Source: Polysphondylium violaceum
Taxonomy: Eukaryota; Evosea; Eumycetozoa; Dictyosteliales; Dictyosteliaceae
DNA length: 56,282 nucleotides
Direction: 5' to 3'
Assembly (NCBI GenBank): GCA_000277445.1
Contig: AJWJ01000103.1
Span: 1-56,282, forward strand
The notes below the pieces were generated by a model that saw only the letters and a list, made by a program, of their open reading frames with translations, made no database searches and was not told where the DNA came from. A program made the position numbers and the translations under genes. Positions 24,901 through 36,266 of the stretch are shown one piece after another (position 1 is the first letter of the stretch; each line of letters opens with the position of its first letter).

Positions 24901-26009
24901 ATGATTGAAGAGAATACAGTGGTTGCTCAACAATGTTATTGTGATCCAACATTTGCTCACGATGGTTGTAATGAGTCAGGATGTTTAGCAATTGCAATTA
25001 TATTTATGGTTTTATTTTTAATTCCTCTAGTGGTTTGTGTCTACCGTTTATTTACACTACCCAAAAAATCAGATAATGTTTGGTCAGCAGTATCACATTC
25101 TTTTATAGCAGTAGCATGTGTCTGTATGTATTTAAAAAACAAAGTCGGAAGTAGACTAGTTTTATTAATAAATTATTTTATTATTAGTTCGAGTTATTAG
25201 ATCAGCATGTTTAATTGCACGTGTTGAATCAATTTTTATTATGGCAATTTTATTTTTATTCCCAATTGGATTTTTAATATGTTCATATTTCAATACATTG
25301 TTTGTTTGGATTAAAATTATTTATCATTTCAATTTCTCTAAACTTGTAGAAAAAATATTTCCTTTCTTGGGTAAAACCATGATTGGGTCTCAAGTTTTAT
25401 TAATGGTTATGTTGATTATTTGTTCCGCAACATATTGGCCATACTGGTCAACAAATTTAATTTTAGGTTTCTTTATTTTATATGGAGCGTATGTTGATCA
25501 CTTCTGATAATACAATAATTAAATTCTAATAATTTCAATAATTTTATAGACTTGGTTTTGCTATCTTTGGTAAAATGATTTGGTCAGAATATAAAGATTT
25601 ATCAAATAAGGATTGTGGTGTTTTCAGTCAAAACACTCATAATAAGATTCAAAGAGTAACAAAATTAAGTGCTGCTGCTATTATTGTTACCTTTTGTACT
25701 TTTATGGTCATTATCTGGAGTTTTATTCAACAACCACTTAGTATGAAAAATCTTTTAGCTTTTAATTTTGTCGGAAGAGCCATTGAAGTATCATGGATGA
25801 CTTCTATGCTTTTAGTTCTTTCTCCATCTTTACAAACTGGAGCCAACAACACTGCTTCTCAAGTATCCAAAGGATCTCATTTGGATGACCTTAGTGACTC
25901 GAGTATCGATATTGAAGAACCTGAATCAAGTGGTCCTACTCAAGTGGGTGTAACTGCCTCCTCACCAAACAAAGAAGAGCCAGCCTGTTCTGGAACTGCA
26001 GAAATTTAA
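24901..26009 (+). CDS. Seven-transmembrane protein, family uncertain
   Basis: Exons 24901-25123, 25188-25488 and 25550-26009 give 327 residues. A short Cys-rich N-terminus without a signal peptide (CYCDPTFAHDGCNESGC) is followed by seven hydrophobic segments, roughly residues 28-50, 63-85, 89-115, 130-150, 155-180, 205-228 and 240-262. The C-terminal tail of about 60 residues is hydrophilic, rich in Ser, Asp and Glu, and likely cytoplasmic. The pattern (RVIRSACLI after helix 2, then a long helix 3) recalls the THH1/TOM1/TOM3 group of 7TM proteins, but this is a weak resemblance and I name no function. A GPCR-like receptor is possible. Confidence 0.72.
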
Positions 26010-26290
26010 ATCTAAAAAAAAAAAAAAACAAAAGAAATTCAAAATCAAAATCAAAGAAATAATATAATTAAATCAAATCAAATCAAATCAATCAAATACA
26101 AGAGAAAAGGAATAATTTACTTTTCTTTTATTAATAACAAAAAAAAAAAAAAAAAAAAACAACTCAAACAAAACCCTTCTTTATCATCAAAGTACTTTTT
26201 GTATATTTATCCTACCTTGTAATAAATTAATTAGGGACGATTTCCAACATTATCTGAAATATATAGTTTTAAATAATTATTCTTGTTTTA

Positions 26291-27949
26291 TTATATATAA
26301 TAATTTTGATTCTGCTGTTGTTGGTTTTGGTAAAAAGATTGCTGATTATTTTGTTGCTGTTGATTTTGTTGATTGTTTTGATAATACATGTTTTGTTGAT
26401 TATTTTGTTGATTGTTTTGGTTTTGTTGTTGTTGACTCATATTTGCATTTGGATTTGGATTATAATTTGGATGATTGGTTGGAAGTGTGCTAGGATCAAC
26501 TCTCTTATTTGTACACTAAAGAAATGAGGTTAGATATGGCATGTTAGAGAACAATTGTGTTGTGTGTATATAATAATATTAATAACAATACTTACTTTGT
26601 TTGCATAATGGCCTGTTTGAAGACATTTAAAGCATGTTATATTTTGAGGATTGGCATCATTTGGACATGCGTTTGACTTGTGACCTGGTGTTCCGCATTT
26701 ATGACAAATTGGTTGTTTATAACCCTCGCCTTGTTGTTTACCTTGATAACCACCACCTTGTTGTTGACCACCTTGTTGTTGACCGCCTTGGTATCCACCT
26801 TGTTTTTTAAAATATCCTTGTCCACCTTGTTGATAACCACCTTGTGGTTGTTGTTGTTGTTGTTGTTGTTGTCCGCCTTGATAACCACCTTGTTGTTGTT
26901 GTCCTCCTTGATATCCGCCTTGATAACCACCTTGTTGTTGTCCAGCATTTTGATTATATTGTTGCTGTGATGGTTGTTGTTGGTTATATCCACCTTGTTG
27001 TTGCTGTTGATTAAATTCACTATAGTCCTCGTTATTCTCACCGCCATATTGTTTTTGATAATTATTATTTTGTTGATATCTTGGTTTGCCACCCTGTTGT
27101 TGTTGTTGTTGCTGCTGTGATGGTTGTTGTTGTTGTTTTTCTTGTAAATCCAATTTAATTTCCGGTTCTTCTTTGGGTAGATCGTATTTGGGATGACCAT
27201 ATTTACATTTAGGACCCTCGGGACAGAAACCTAGATAATAGTTTTCGCACAAAAGTTTCTTTATATGCTTGTGTCTACATTTTGGACCATGCTTACAAAA
27301 GCCTCTTGAATACCATGGACATTCTCTTACTTTTTCCTCTGGATTTACATGTAAATACATACATTCATTGTTATTGCATTCACCAAACTTTGAAAAGAAA
27401 TAACACTCGGGCATCTTTGCTAAATCATATTCGTGTAAAAATTCACAATGTTCTCCTTTTTTACACAAGCCTCTTAGCCAATGCTTACACACAACGGCTC
27501 TCTCTGTTTTTGTATGCTTAAAAGGGCAATCTTGACCCTTTGTACAGGTCCCCTTTAAAAAGAACCTACATATTTCTGAACTCTCTATAATAATAACGTA
27601 TAGTAACAATGCATAACGATAGTATAATGTATAAATAAATGATAGGAAATGAGAGGAGTATAGGAGTAAAAATATAAAAGCTTTATTAATATATGTATCT
27701 TTTAATAATATAAACAAAAAGAATAACTTGATAATCATAATGAATTACTATTACTATTGATGTTGTTGTTGTTGATGTTTGTTGTTGTGAATTGATTGGT
27801 TCTATTTATTCATTTTAAATAGAGTTTATTTATTGTGTTTTTTCATTACCTTTATCTTCTTCATCATTCTCATTTTTACCACCACCTACAAAAGCCTCAA
27901 AATCAAAGGTCAATGTAAGTGATTGTATATCAACTTCGACTTCAGCCAT
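26291..27949 (-). CDS. cpsf4: CPSF30 (CPSF4/Yth1) mRNA 3'-end processing factor
   Basis: Exons 27949-27850, 27584-26596 and 26515-26291 give 437 residues. Five CCCH zinc fingers start near residue 38 (CRFFLKGTCTKGQDCPFKH; CKHWLRGLCKKGEHCEFLH; CYFFSKFGECNNNECMYLH; CPWYSRGFCKHGPKCRHKH; CENYYLGFCPEGPKCKYGH). They match metazoan CPSF30 almost residue for residue in fingers 2 and 4. A Gln/Gly/Tyr-rich stretch of about 135 residues with GGYQ repeats follows. Two CCHC zinc knuckles (CHKCGTPGHKSNAC, CFKCLQTGHYANKC) and an Asn/Gln-rich tail end the protein. CPSF30 helps recognise the AAUAAA signal in the nucleus. Two knuckles, not the single one of human CPSF4, and the prion-like linker are the notable differences. 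Confidence 0.93.
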
Positions 27950-28322
27950 TTTAATAAATATATAAATAAAACAACCAAGAGATAACTATTACAATATCTC
28001 TTACTCTGTGTAAAACAAAAAACGAATGAAAATGCAAAAAAAGAAAAAAGAATAAATTAAAAAAAAAAAAAAAAAAAAAAATAATTCAATTTGATTTATT
28101 CATTGAACTATAAAAAGACGGGAATGACCAGATAGTCAATCGATTAATATTTTAATATTTTAAAAAGAACTTTCCCAAAAACAATATCTTTTCCTTGTGA
28201 GTCATATCTGTTTTTTTATTTTTTTTTATTTTTTTTTATTTTTTTTTTTTTTTTCTTATTTATATTATTATCATTTACCCTTTTTGTTACTTTATACACA
28301 TACATATACAAATCACAACACT
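27950..28322. other. Divergent promoter region, cpsf4 / sec22
   Basis: 373 bp between divergent starts. It contains an A run of about 26 (28056-28080) and a T-rich tract directly upstream of sec22 (28210-28255). I see no gene. Confidence 0.55.
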
Positions 28323-29193
28323 ATGGTATTATTCGCATTACTATGTAGAATTAGTGATGGTTTGATGTTGTCCGAATCAATGGATAGACTCGAACCATCT
28401 TTAGATAAATTTATTGAACAAGGAAAATCAATTATAAAGAGACTATCGAGAGTTTCAGATAAAGCTTGTACTATAGAAGCTTCTGATAGTAGATATTATT
28501 TTGCGTATGTAGGAATGGTTACATCATAGTCTAATATTGAGATATCAAACACTAAACAAACATCAACCACCACAACAATAACAATATTAGATATTTAATT
28601 GAAAATGATGTATGTTATTTAACATTTTGTGAGAAATCATATCCAAAGAAACTTGCATTCAAATTTTTAGAAGAAATTTATAAAGAGTTTGATACTTCAT
28701 ATGGATTTGAAGTGCCTTTAGCAAAAAGACCTTATCAATTTGTAAAATTTGGTATTGTATAATACAGTATTACATCCCTTACATTATTATTTCGTAATAC
28801 TAATACCTCCACCACCTTATAAAGAATCATTTATTACAAAAACTAAAAATGTATATATAGATACTAGATCACAAAAAAATTTATCAGACATTTCAGTAGA
28901 ATTAAGAGATGTTCACAAAATTATGTCTAAAAATATTAAAGACATTGTTGGAAGAGGTGAAAAACTTAATGGTATGTGTTTAAACATTGATAGAACAACA
29001 ACAACAACAACAACTAACGACCTGATAAAATATAGATGTAAATGACAAATCAGAGATATTGTTGGCAGAATCAATTAAATATGAAAAGGAAACAGTTAAA
29101 TTACAATCACAACTATTCTTGAAAAAATATGGACCCATATTGATTTTATTTTTATTTGTTTTAATTATTTATTTTAAATTTTATTATTTCTAA
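28323..29193 (+). CDS. sec22: Longin R-SNARE Sec22
   Basis: Exons 28323-28504, 28591-28751, 28825-28971 and 29036-29193 join in phase to 215 residues, the expected size. The N-terminal longin domain (about 1-120) contains YFAYLIENDVCYLTFCE. A SNARE motif follows with KNVYIDTRSQKNLSDISVELRDV, in which the central zero-layer Arg is probably in VGRGEKL. A single C-terminal membrane anchor (about 195-213, PILILFLFVLIIYFKFYYF) makes it tail-anchored. Sec22 drives fusion between ER and Golgi. The exon 2/3 join uses an AAAG acceptor that gives ESFITKTKNVYID, a conserved family string, so I prefer it to a TATAG acceptor further on. Confidence 0.93.
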
Positions 29194-29801
29194 AGCAGCA
29201 ATCATGATCAATAATGGTGATGATGATTAGATGATAGATGATTATGATTTCATTATTATAATATTAATGGTTATATTTCAAGATGTGTATGTTGTTATAA
29301 TGTTGATTGTTGATGATGGAGAATCAAAGATAAAAGTTCATCATCATAATGATCCATGTGTCTGAAAAAATAAAAAATAAAATAAAAAACAAAAAAAAAA
29401 CAATTGATTGACTAGAGATTGAATCTCTCTAATCAAACATGTTTAACGCTTTTACAATCACCATTCTCCAAAGCCCGATAAAAGGCTAAGATATTATAGT
29501 TTTGATTAAGATTACAGATATAACTATTCCTATTGGTTTGTGCTGTCTTAGTTTTATGGTGATTATTTATACTGCATTACTGACCAATCCGATTTGTTTC
29601 ATCTTGCCAGAAAATACATTAACCAAAACGTGATGATCACGCGCGCATTCTTCCACACTTACTCATTTGTGAATTTTATTTTTTTCAATTTTTTTTAATT
29701 TTTTTTTCATCTTCGCTTTGAGCAGTTTTTATCATTTTATCTTTTAACTTCATTTGAGTATTAGTAGTCGATATATTGTTATATACAACAAACAACAAAT
29801 A
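29194..29801. other. Intergenic region with an inverted repeat, sec22 / mpdu1
   Basis: 608 bp between two plus-strand genes, with a block of more mixed base composition at 29400-29650. A hairpin can form at about 29403-29435 (arms TTGATT/AATCAA and AGAGATT/AATCTCT). A 13-bp palindrome, CGTGATGATCACG, sits near 29631-29643 next to GCGCGC. The motif GCCCGATAAAAG near 29475 also occurs near 496 beside the tRNA genes. No tRNA, snRNA or coding frame could be assigned. Confidence 0.45.
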
Positions 29802-30782
29802 ATGGATGTCTTATATTTTAAATTAAATGGAATTGTAAAGCAATTCCTTGGTGATAAGTGGGATCTTGGTCTTCTTATCAGTAAGACCTTGGGTTATGCA
29901 ATCATCACTGGTTCTTTGATTCTCAAAGTACCACAAATCTTAAAGATTGTATCCAATAAATCTGCTGAATCCATTTCAATTGCTTCAATTGTTTTAGAAT
30001 CTATTGGGTATGTTGTTGTATAGATATTAATATTAATATATCTAAGTCTAATCAATTATATTATATTATATACAGTTTTACTATTACTTTATTAGTGAAT
30101 CAAATGTTGGGTTATCCATTCTCAACCTATGGCGAATCATTTTTTATTTTAATCCAAAGCATTATTTTATTAGTTTTAGTTCTTAAATATTCAAAGAAAT
30201 TAAACTCTCTCTTTTATATTGGCTCTATTGTGTAAGTGTTGTCATAGAATCATATTTCAATGGTATGATGCTAATATTGAAATCTTAAACTCTAGATATC
30301 TTGCTGCATCATTCTCTATCTACAAATTTGCCAATCCATATCACCTTTCCTTATTACAAGTAAGAATTTATAATATTTCAAAATATCTTTTATTTCTCAT
30401 AGATATATATTAATATCATCATCGTTGTTTATATAGGCTCTCAATATTCCCTTATTTATGATTAGCAAACTCCCACAAATCAGCGCTATTTTAAAGAACA
30501 AGAGTGTTGGTCAATTATCATTTATCACTTGTTTCTTAAACTTTGGCGGTAGTTTAGCTCGTGTTTTCACCACCCTCAAAGAAGTTAATGATCCAGTTAG
30601 TAAGTATCTGCATATCATATCCTATCTATTCTCTTTTACTAATCATTAACGACTATATAATAGTTTTAACAAGTTATTTAATTGGTTCTTTCTTAAATGG
30701 TGTTATTTTAGTTCTTTTCTTCCTCTATTGGAACAAAAAGACTCCAACAGCCAGAATTGTTTCAAAAGAAAAACAAAAATAA
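29802..30782 (+). CDS. mpdu1: MPDU1-like PQ-loop membrane protein
   Basis: Exons 29802-30007, 30076-30231, 30296-30359, 30437-30599 and 30664-30782 give 235 residues. Two PQ-loop repeats are clear: KVPQILKIVSNKSAESISI and KLPQISAILKNKSVGQLSF. Seven hydrophobic segments fit the MPDU1 topology, and the C-terminus is Lys-rich. MPDU1 (Lec35) is needed at the ER for use of dolichol-phosphate-mannose and -glucose in N-glycan and GPI synthesis. The sequence around the first repeat (GYAIITGSLILKVPQI) is typical of the family and not of cystinosin or SWEET-like PQ-loop proteins. The start is the ATG that places the first conserved helix at the usual distance. Confidence 0.9.
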
Positions 30783-31023
30783 ACTATTATATAATAAACA
30801 AATGTTGTATTTCTTTATCCAGGAAAATAGAAAAAAGACAACTAAAAGGGTGTTTTCTTTTATATTTACATATTTATTAGTGAAGAGAGGGAGAGAGTTG
30901 ATCGGCACTGATTATTGTATTTATATGTGTATTTATATACAATAATACTCGTTATATGAATTAATTACTTAATTGATTGTTTGCTTTCTTTATATATATT
31001 TATACCTGTGTGTATGTGTATGC

Positions 31024-31545
31024 TTATTTCTTTTTTTTCTTTTCTTCAACAACTTCAGCTTTCAATACAGATAATTTACCATTATTCTTTTTTAATCTTT
31101 GAGTCATTTCAGATTCAATTTTACTGGTGATACTTGATTCTAATTTCTTTTCAATTTTAGTTCTAGCAATGTTGATAGCTGAATTACCACCCTTCTTTCT
31201 TTTATTTAAACCAACTATAGACATCAACAGATAGTTATAATAATAATAATGAATTAATATCAATAAATCTAGATTCAACCAACTATAAATCATTGTGATA
31301 TCTATGCGGTTGTGTATATCCACACACACACATATATATATATATAAATATATCATTATCATTATTATATGAGTTGATTATGTGGTTATAATAATAATCA
31401 TAATGATATAATATATATGGAAAAGTGATAAAATAAAGTGATAAAATATACATGGATCACAAATTCATTTCTTCATACCTTTTGATGGTTTCTTTTTACC
31501 AGCATTTGATGCTGATTTTTTAACTTTTAATGCTGATTGAGCCAT
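31024..31545 (-). CDS. UPF0390 (C19orf53/LYDG10-like) small basic protein
   Basis: Exons 31545-31479 and 31214-31024 give 85 residues, with a 264-nt intron. The protein starts MAQSALKVKKSASNAGKKK, is Lys-rich and ends in a Lys run. The middle part, RKKGGNSAINIARTKIEKKLESSIT, matches the conserved block of the UPF0390 (DUF2462) family, small basic nuclear or nucleolar proteins of unknown function. The mixed Lys/Ala/Glu composition makes the match less certain than for larger genes. Confidence 0.75.
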
Positions 31546-32105
31546 GATTCAAATATATGTACAGGCTGTATTTGTTTGTGTAGAAAAAACAAGGAGTTTT
31601 TTTTCGTAGTTTTTCACAAAAACGGGTTTTTTTTTTTTGTATTTTTTTTTTCCTATTAATTTTTTTAATTTGATGGATAATGATAATAATAGATTTGCAG
31701 ATTACGATTTTAGTATCACATACAATAAGGAATTTAGGAAATATAATAATAGATGACAAATAGATGAGACAGACATACAAAGGAATGGGGGTGGGAGTAG
31801 GTGTTAGTTATTGGTAAAAGTATTGTTTAAAGATGTGTTTGTGTGAAAATAATATCTTTTTCCATGTTTAAAATTTTGTATTACAACCACACAAACACAA
31901 CACACACATTCATTTATAAATAGGTTTTATATTATATATAATATTTAACCTCTATTAAAATAAAATTAAAATGATCAACATTTAAATTATTAATCAATTA
32001 TTTGATGTTATCATCATAAATAATAATATCAAATAATACTTTTTATATATGTCTATAAACAGTTGGATGTCGTTTTCTTTATACTGGGTATCGTGGATAT
32101 AAATA
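31546..32105. other. Divergent promoter region, UPF0390 / Cys-rich gene 1
   Basis: 560 bp between divergent starts, with T runs, a CACAAACACA tract near 31885-31905 and an ATTATATATAAT palindrome near 31930-31942. I see no gene. Confidence 0.5.
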
Positions 32106-33677
32106 ATGTATAAACAAATATTATTTATATTTTCTTTTTTTTATCTTTTTTCTTTTATTTATTCTCAATCAACACCCCCAAGACCAATGTACACCAATTA
32201 TTGATAATTATTTAAAGGCCAATGAGCACTGTTCGTATGTATTAGAAAGGGATATTTAGATTTTAGATAAAAAAATTATTATTATGATTTTAGTTCATTT
32301 TAATTATTGGAATTTATTATTAATATCTCTGTATCGCAAAAAAAAAAAAGAAGGACCAGATGTGAAAAGAGGATTTATTTGTCCGCCAAATTATTTTTGT
32401 AATTTAACAACAACATTTTGTGGCCCAGAAACGAAAAAAGGGCAACCTTGTAGTACTCCTACCGAATGTGGAGACTTGTTTTGCTTTGATAAAGTGTGTA
32501 CACCAGTTAATTTTTCTCCCTATGCCGGAACTTGTATAGATTACAATAGTTGTGTTCCTGGATTAAATTGTGAAAATAGTACTTGTGTTTTAGATTATTC
32601 GTAAGTAATTTTTTTTTTAAATGAAAATTGTACAATTTTATTAATGATTTAAATTTTAAATGACCAAGAATGACTGGAACACAATGTAAATCAAATTCAG
32701 ATTGTCCAAATCAACGAATTTGTAAAGGAGGATTTTGTTGGAAAAAAACATGTTATGATGATTTAAATTGTCCTCTTGGTGAATATTGTAGTGAAACAAA
32801 TATTTGTGCTCCTAAACTTGTTGATGGTTCTACATGTCTTGAATATACAAATTGTAAATACACAAAAACATGCACATATAACAAAAAATCCACAAAAACA
32901 TGTATGCCTGCATTTTCTGTTAAAGAGGGTGGTAAATGTGATCCAGCACTATTTGATCCAACAGATTCAAAAACTTTATTATCATATGATTGTGATATTG
33001 GAAAAGGTTTATTTGTATGTATTTTAATTAAATTTCAAAAAATAGAATTAGTACTAATTTATAAATTATAGTGCGACAAAGATGGAATCTGTAAAAAGTA
33101 TAAACAAAAAAATACAAATTGTACAGAAGATAGCTCAATTTGTAATCCTATTGAGCAATGTGGTTGTGCATCAAATGGCCAAGATTCTGTTTGTATACCA
33201 AGTATTCATTTAAATCAAGTTTGTAAAGAAAGACTAAATGATCTCTGGACATGTGTTGTTAAAAATGATCATTTACTATTCCCAGAGAGTATTTATAGTC
33301 CAATGTATGATTCATGTGGATCTCAAGTTTGTAAAGTTGTTGAAAAGTGTTTTATAGACTTACCTTCAAACTCACTCTTACAATACTGCAACATTGATCC
33401 AACTCTTGTCCGAGAACCATACTCTTCTTCCTCTTCATTGATCCAATCAGAAGAGGAACAAAATCATTCAAAATCAACTACATCTGCACCTCTACAACAT
33501 TCAGAATCCCACAATCTATCATCAGATAATCCATCCCCAGTAGAATCATCAACCAATACCAATAATACAACTACACAAAAACCAATCAAAGATGTACAAA
33601 ATAATTCGTCAATGAAAATTTCATTAAACTATTATTTTTTACTCTCTTTATTAATGATTGTAATCACAATCATTTAA
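32106..33677 (+). CDS. Cys-rich surface protein 1, probable GPI anchor (frame break near N-terminus)
   Basis: Proposed exons are 32106-32234, 32370-32600, 32669-33014 and 33072-33677 (about 436 residues). It begins with a signal peptide, MYKQILFIFSFFYLFSFIYS. About 20 short Cys modules follow (CPPNYFCN, CKSNSDCPNQRICKGGFC, CDIGKGLF-CDKDGICK). Next comes a Ser/Thr/Asn-rich stretch, and a hydrophobic end (YYFLLSLLMIVITII) as in GPI-anchored dictyostelid proteins. Exon 1 is 129 nt, but the phase of exon 2 requires 128. The signal peptide and the Cys part QCTPIIDNYLKANEHC are in different frames, so one extra base lies between 32108 and about 32184. This stretch includes a T8 run and a C5 run. 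The paralogue at 34090 shares the layout. Function is unknown. Confidence 0.68.
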
Positions 33678-34089
33678 TAATAAATAAATTCACTGAAAAA
33701 AAAATCAAAAAATACTTTTTTAATTTCCATACACCAAATATCAACTTGATTGATCCTTATTTAAATTAATTTATTTGGTGAAAATCCTGCGACTTGGACA
33801 AAAAAAAAGAAATCGGGGTCCTTGGTGTTCCATTGAAAAAAACTTTGGATTTTGTGTTGATGGAATATGAAAAAAACAATCCATTTTTTTGAGAAAAAAA
33901 ATTAAAAAAAATTAAAAAAAAAATCAAAATAAATATCTCAATTTTTAACGCCAAAATTAGGATTATGTGAAAATAGTGGTGGAAAGCCAAAAAAGATCCT
34001 CTCTGAAAAACTCACCTCCACAAAAGCCTCACTATCATTGATCAAAAAAAAAAAAGGGCTTTGCACTTTATTTCATACTCTTGTTCATC
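33678..34089. other. Intergenic region between the Cys-rich paralogues
   Basis: 412 bp, AT-rich with A runs and a GGGCTTTGC segment just upstream of the second gene. No gene is seen. Confidence 0.5.
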
Positions 34090-35617
34090 ATGTACAAATA
34101 TATAACATTTATTTTATTATCATTACTATTATTTATTACCATTGTAAATTCAACTTCATTCACTTGTAGTGAATCAAGATTTCCACCTTTTGTTGCAAGA
34201 AATGAAACATGTGCTTCAAAAGGACCTTTTTGCAAACCCTACCTCCAATGTAATCTCCAATCTACAAAATGTGAGAGAATCTATTCAAATGAAACATGTG
34301 TCAATAATGCTTGTGGAGATGCATCTTTAACTTGTATAGACGGTTTTTGTAGACCAAAAGGTTTTTTAACGTATGTCCTATCATAAGTCTTAATCGCGCA
34401 TTATCGATCTAGTATACTAATATTTTTTTTTTCTCAAAGATTTGGATCAGCATGTAATGAAACTTACCAATGTATGAGTTTAAATTGTGCCAATGGTATT
34501 TGTCAAAATTCGCCTTCATCAGCATCGTAAGTAATAGTTTTATTTCTCATTGATCATGATCATGATTATTAATAAATCCCAACGAATAATAGAAATACTC
34601 AATGTTCAACCAATAGTCAATGTAATACTGGAATTTGTGTAAATAGTACATGTAATGTATATTCATGCAGTGGTGATGAACAATGCCCAAACAATAGTTT
34701 TTGTTTTGAAAGTAAATGTAAAGCAAAAGTTGAAAAAGGAGGTGTTTGTGGAAGCAGTGTTTGTCAAATGCCATATTCATGTTCTTACCAAAACTCTACC
34801 AGTACTGTAAAGACCTGTATTGAACCACTATCATTACAACAAGGTGATAGATGCGATCCCATCACTTTCTTGTCTCATTTCGATATTCTTACCTATCCTT
34901 GTGATATATCCAAAGGATTATATGTAAGTAGTTTTTTAATTTAATAACGATTAAGGATATTAATACAGGTCCATATTATATATATCTCCATAGTGCTCAA
35001 TTCAAGGTATTTGTACAACATATGTTCAAACAAATGATACATGTCCATATGATCGTGAATGTACTTATACAGAAATTTGTGATTGTAATTCATACACCTC
35101 ACCAACCGATAAAGTTTGTAAACCAGTTGTCAACTTTAATGCCAATTGTTCCAAAGAGGTTGCCATTGTGAACGAATGCATTGCAAACAATACCATCATT
35201 ATGACCGACCTTGTCACACAAGTTGCCTTTAGTCCACTCTATGACAAATGCGGTACCAAGTTATGTGAGCTCAACACTCAATGTTTTATCGCACCCTCTT
35301 CAGCCATCATGTACTACTGTGACAACTATTATCCACACCCCCCGAGGAATCCAGCAGCAGTGCATCCAACAGCTCCGAAAGCAGCAACAGTACCAGCAGC
35401 AGCAGCTCATCCAATGACAGCAGCTCACAATCATCCAGCCATGCTCCCAACTCATCTTCACACCACTCGTCCGAGTCCTCCCACTCGACCTCCAACTCGA
35501 CATCCAGCTCAACCACCACCGGCGCCCCAACCACCACTGGCACCGCAACTGGCCAAACCAACATCGATGACCCCAACACCTCTTGTACATTACCCATCTC
35601 ATTCACACTCATCGTAG
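34090..35617 (+). CDS. Cys-rich surface protein 2, paralogue of the gene at 32106 (frame break near C-terminus)
   Basis: Exons 34090-34370, 34440-34526, 34593-34923 and 34994-35617 read in phase to a stop at 35615-35617 (440 residues). The signal peptide is MYKYITFILLSLLLFITIVNS. Cys modules include CVNNACGDASLTCIDGFC, CSTNSQCNTGICVNSTC and CSGDEQCPNNSFCFESKC, with many N-glycosylation sites. CDISKGLY-CSIQGICT matches CDIGKGLF-CDKDGICK of the neighbour at the same intron. After a C6 run at 35336-35343 the frame gives an unlikely Pro/His/Ala tail. The next frame gives EESSSSASNSSESS..., a Ser/Thr-rich stalk and a hydrophobic end (PISFTLIVALSLLLLSL) to a stop at 35644-35646, just like the paralogue. 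I infer that one C is missing here, or the tail was recently lost. Confidence 0.7.
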
Positions 35618-35646
35618 CCTTATCATTGCTACTCTTGTCTCTCTAA

Positions 35647-36266
35647 ATATTGCCAAAACTGGTATGATATGAAAATATCAAAAAACAAAAAAAGACACCC
35701 ACTCCCTACTCTCACCCCACTTACTTATACAACCAATCAATGTATATCCAATCGATCAATCTACTCAATGTTTTTATTAATAAAAATATATATATTTATT
35801 ATCATTCATCTACCATTGCGATTGTGTGATCCTTTTCGAGTTTGAAAATTTTATTAGAATAAAAAACTCGTAGAAGTTCATTTATTTCTCAAAAATGAAA
35901 AAAAAAAAGGTGGGCAAAATTTTTTTTGTGAAAAAAATTACACATAATCATAATAGTTGTGGTGGTGCAGACAGACAGAATCAAATATAATTATCTTTTG
36001 TACTTTTGTGTGTTTTTGGTGTTGATAAAAAAAAATAACACTATCAACTTTTTTTAGTAATAAAACACTATTGTACATTATTTATTATAAATAGGAAACA
36101 TTTTATTTATAGATAGTTTTATACATAGATACAAATATAGCACTACTATAAATATCATAGGTTGTATCACACACACACAAACAGTAACAACAACAAACAA
36201 CATTTTACTTTGACCTATCTACACAAACATAGTCATTAGTATCACACACATATATATCATTAAAAA
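35647..36266. other. Intergenic region upstream of transportin
   Basis: 620 bp. AT-rich with A/T runs and CACACACACAAACA near 36170; no gene seen. Likely the transportin promoter and 5' leader. Confidence 0.5.

Noticed and set aside
29490-29620. Possible C/D-box small nucleolar RNA
   Set aside because: GTGATTA and CTGA occur about 20 nt apart, too close, and neither box nor a terminal stem is convincing.
32341-32353. Acceptor at the end of the A12G run for exon 2 of Cys-rich gene 1
   Set aside because: It gives the wrong phase for the TC-ending exon 1; the AAAAG at 32365-32369 gives the right phase and SGFICPP.
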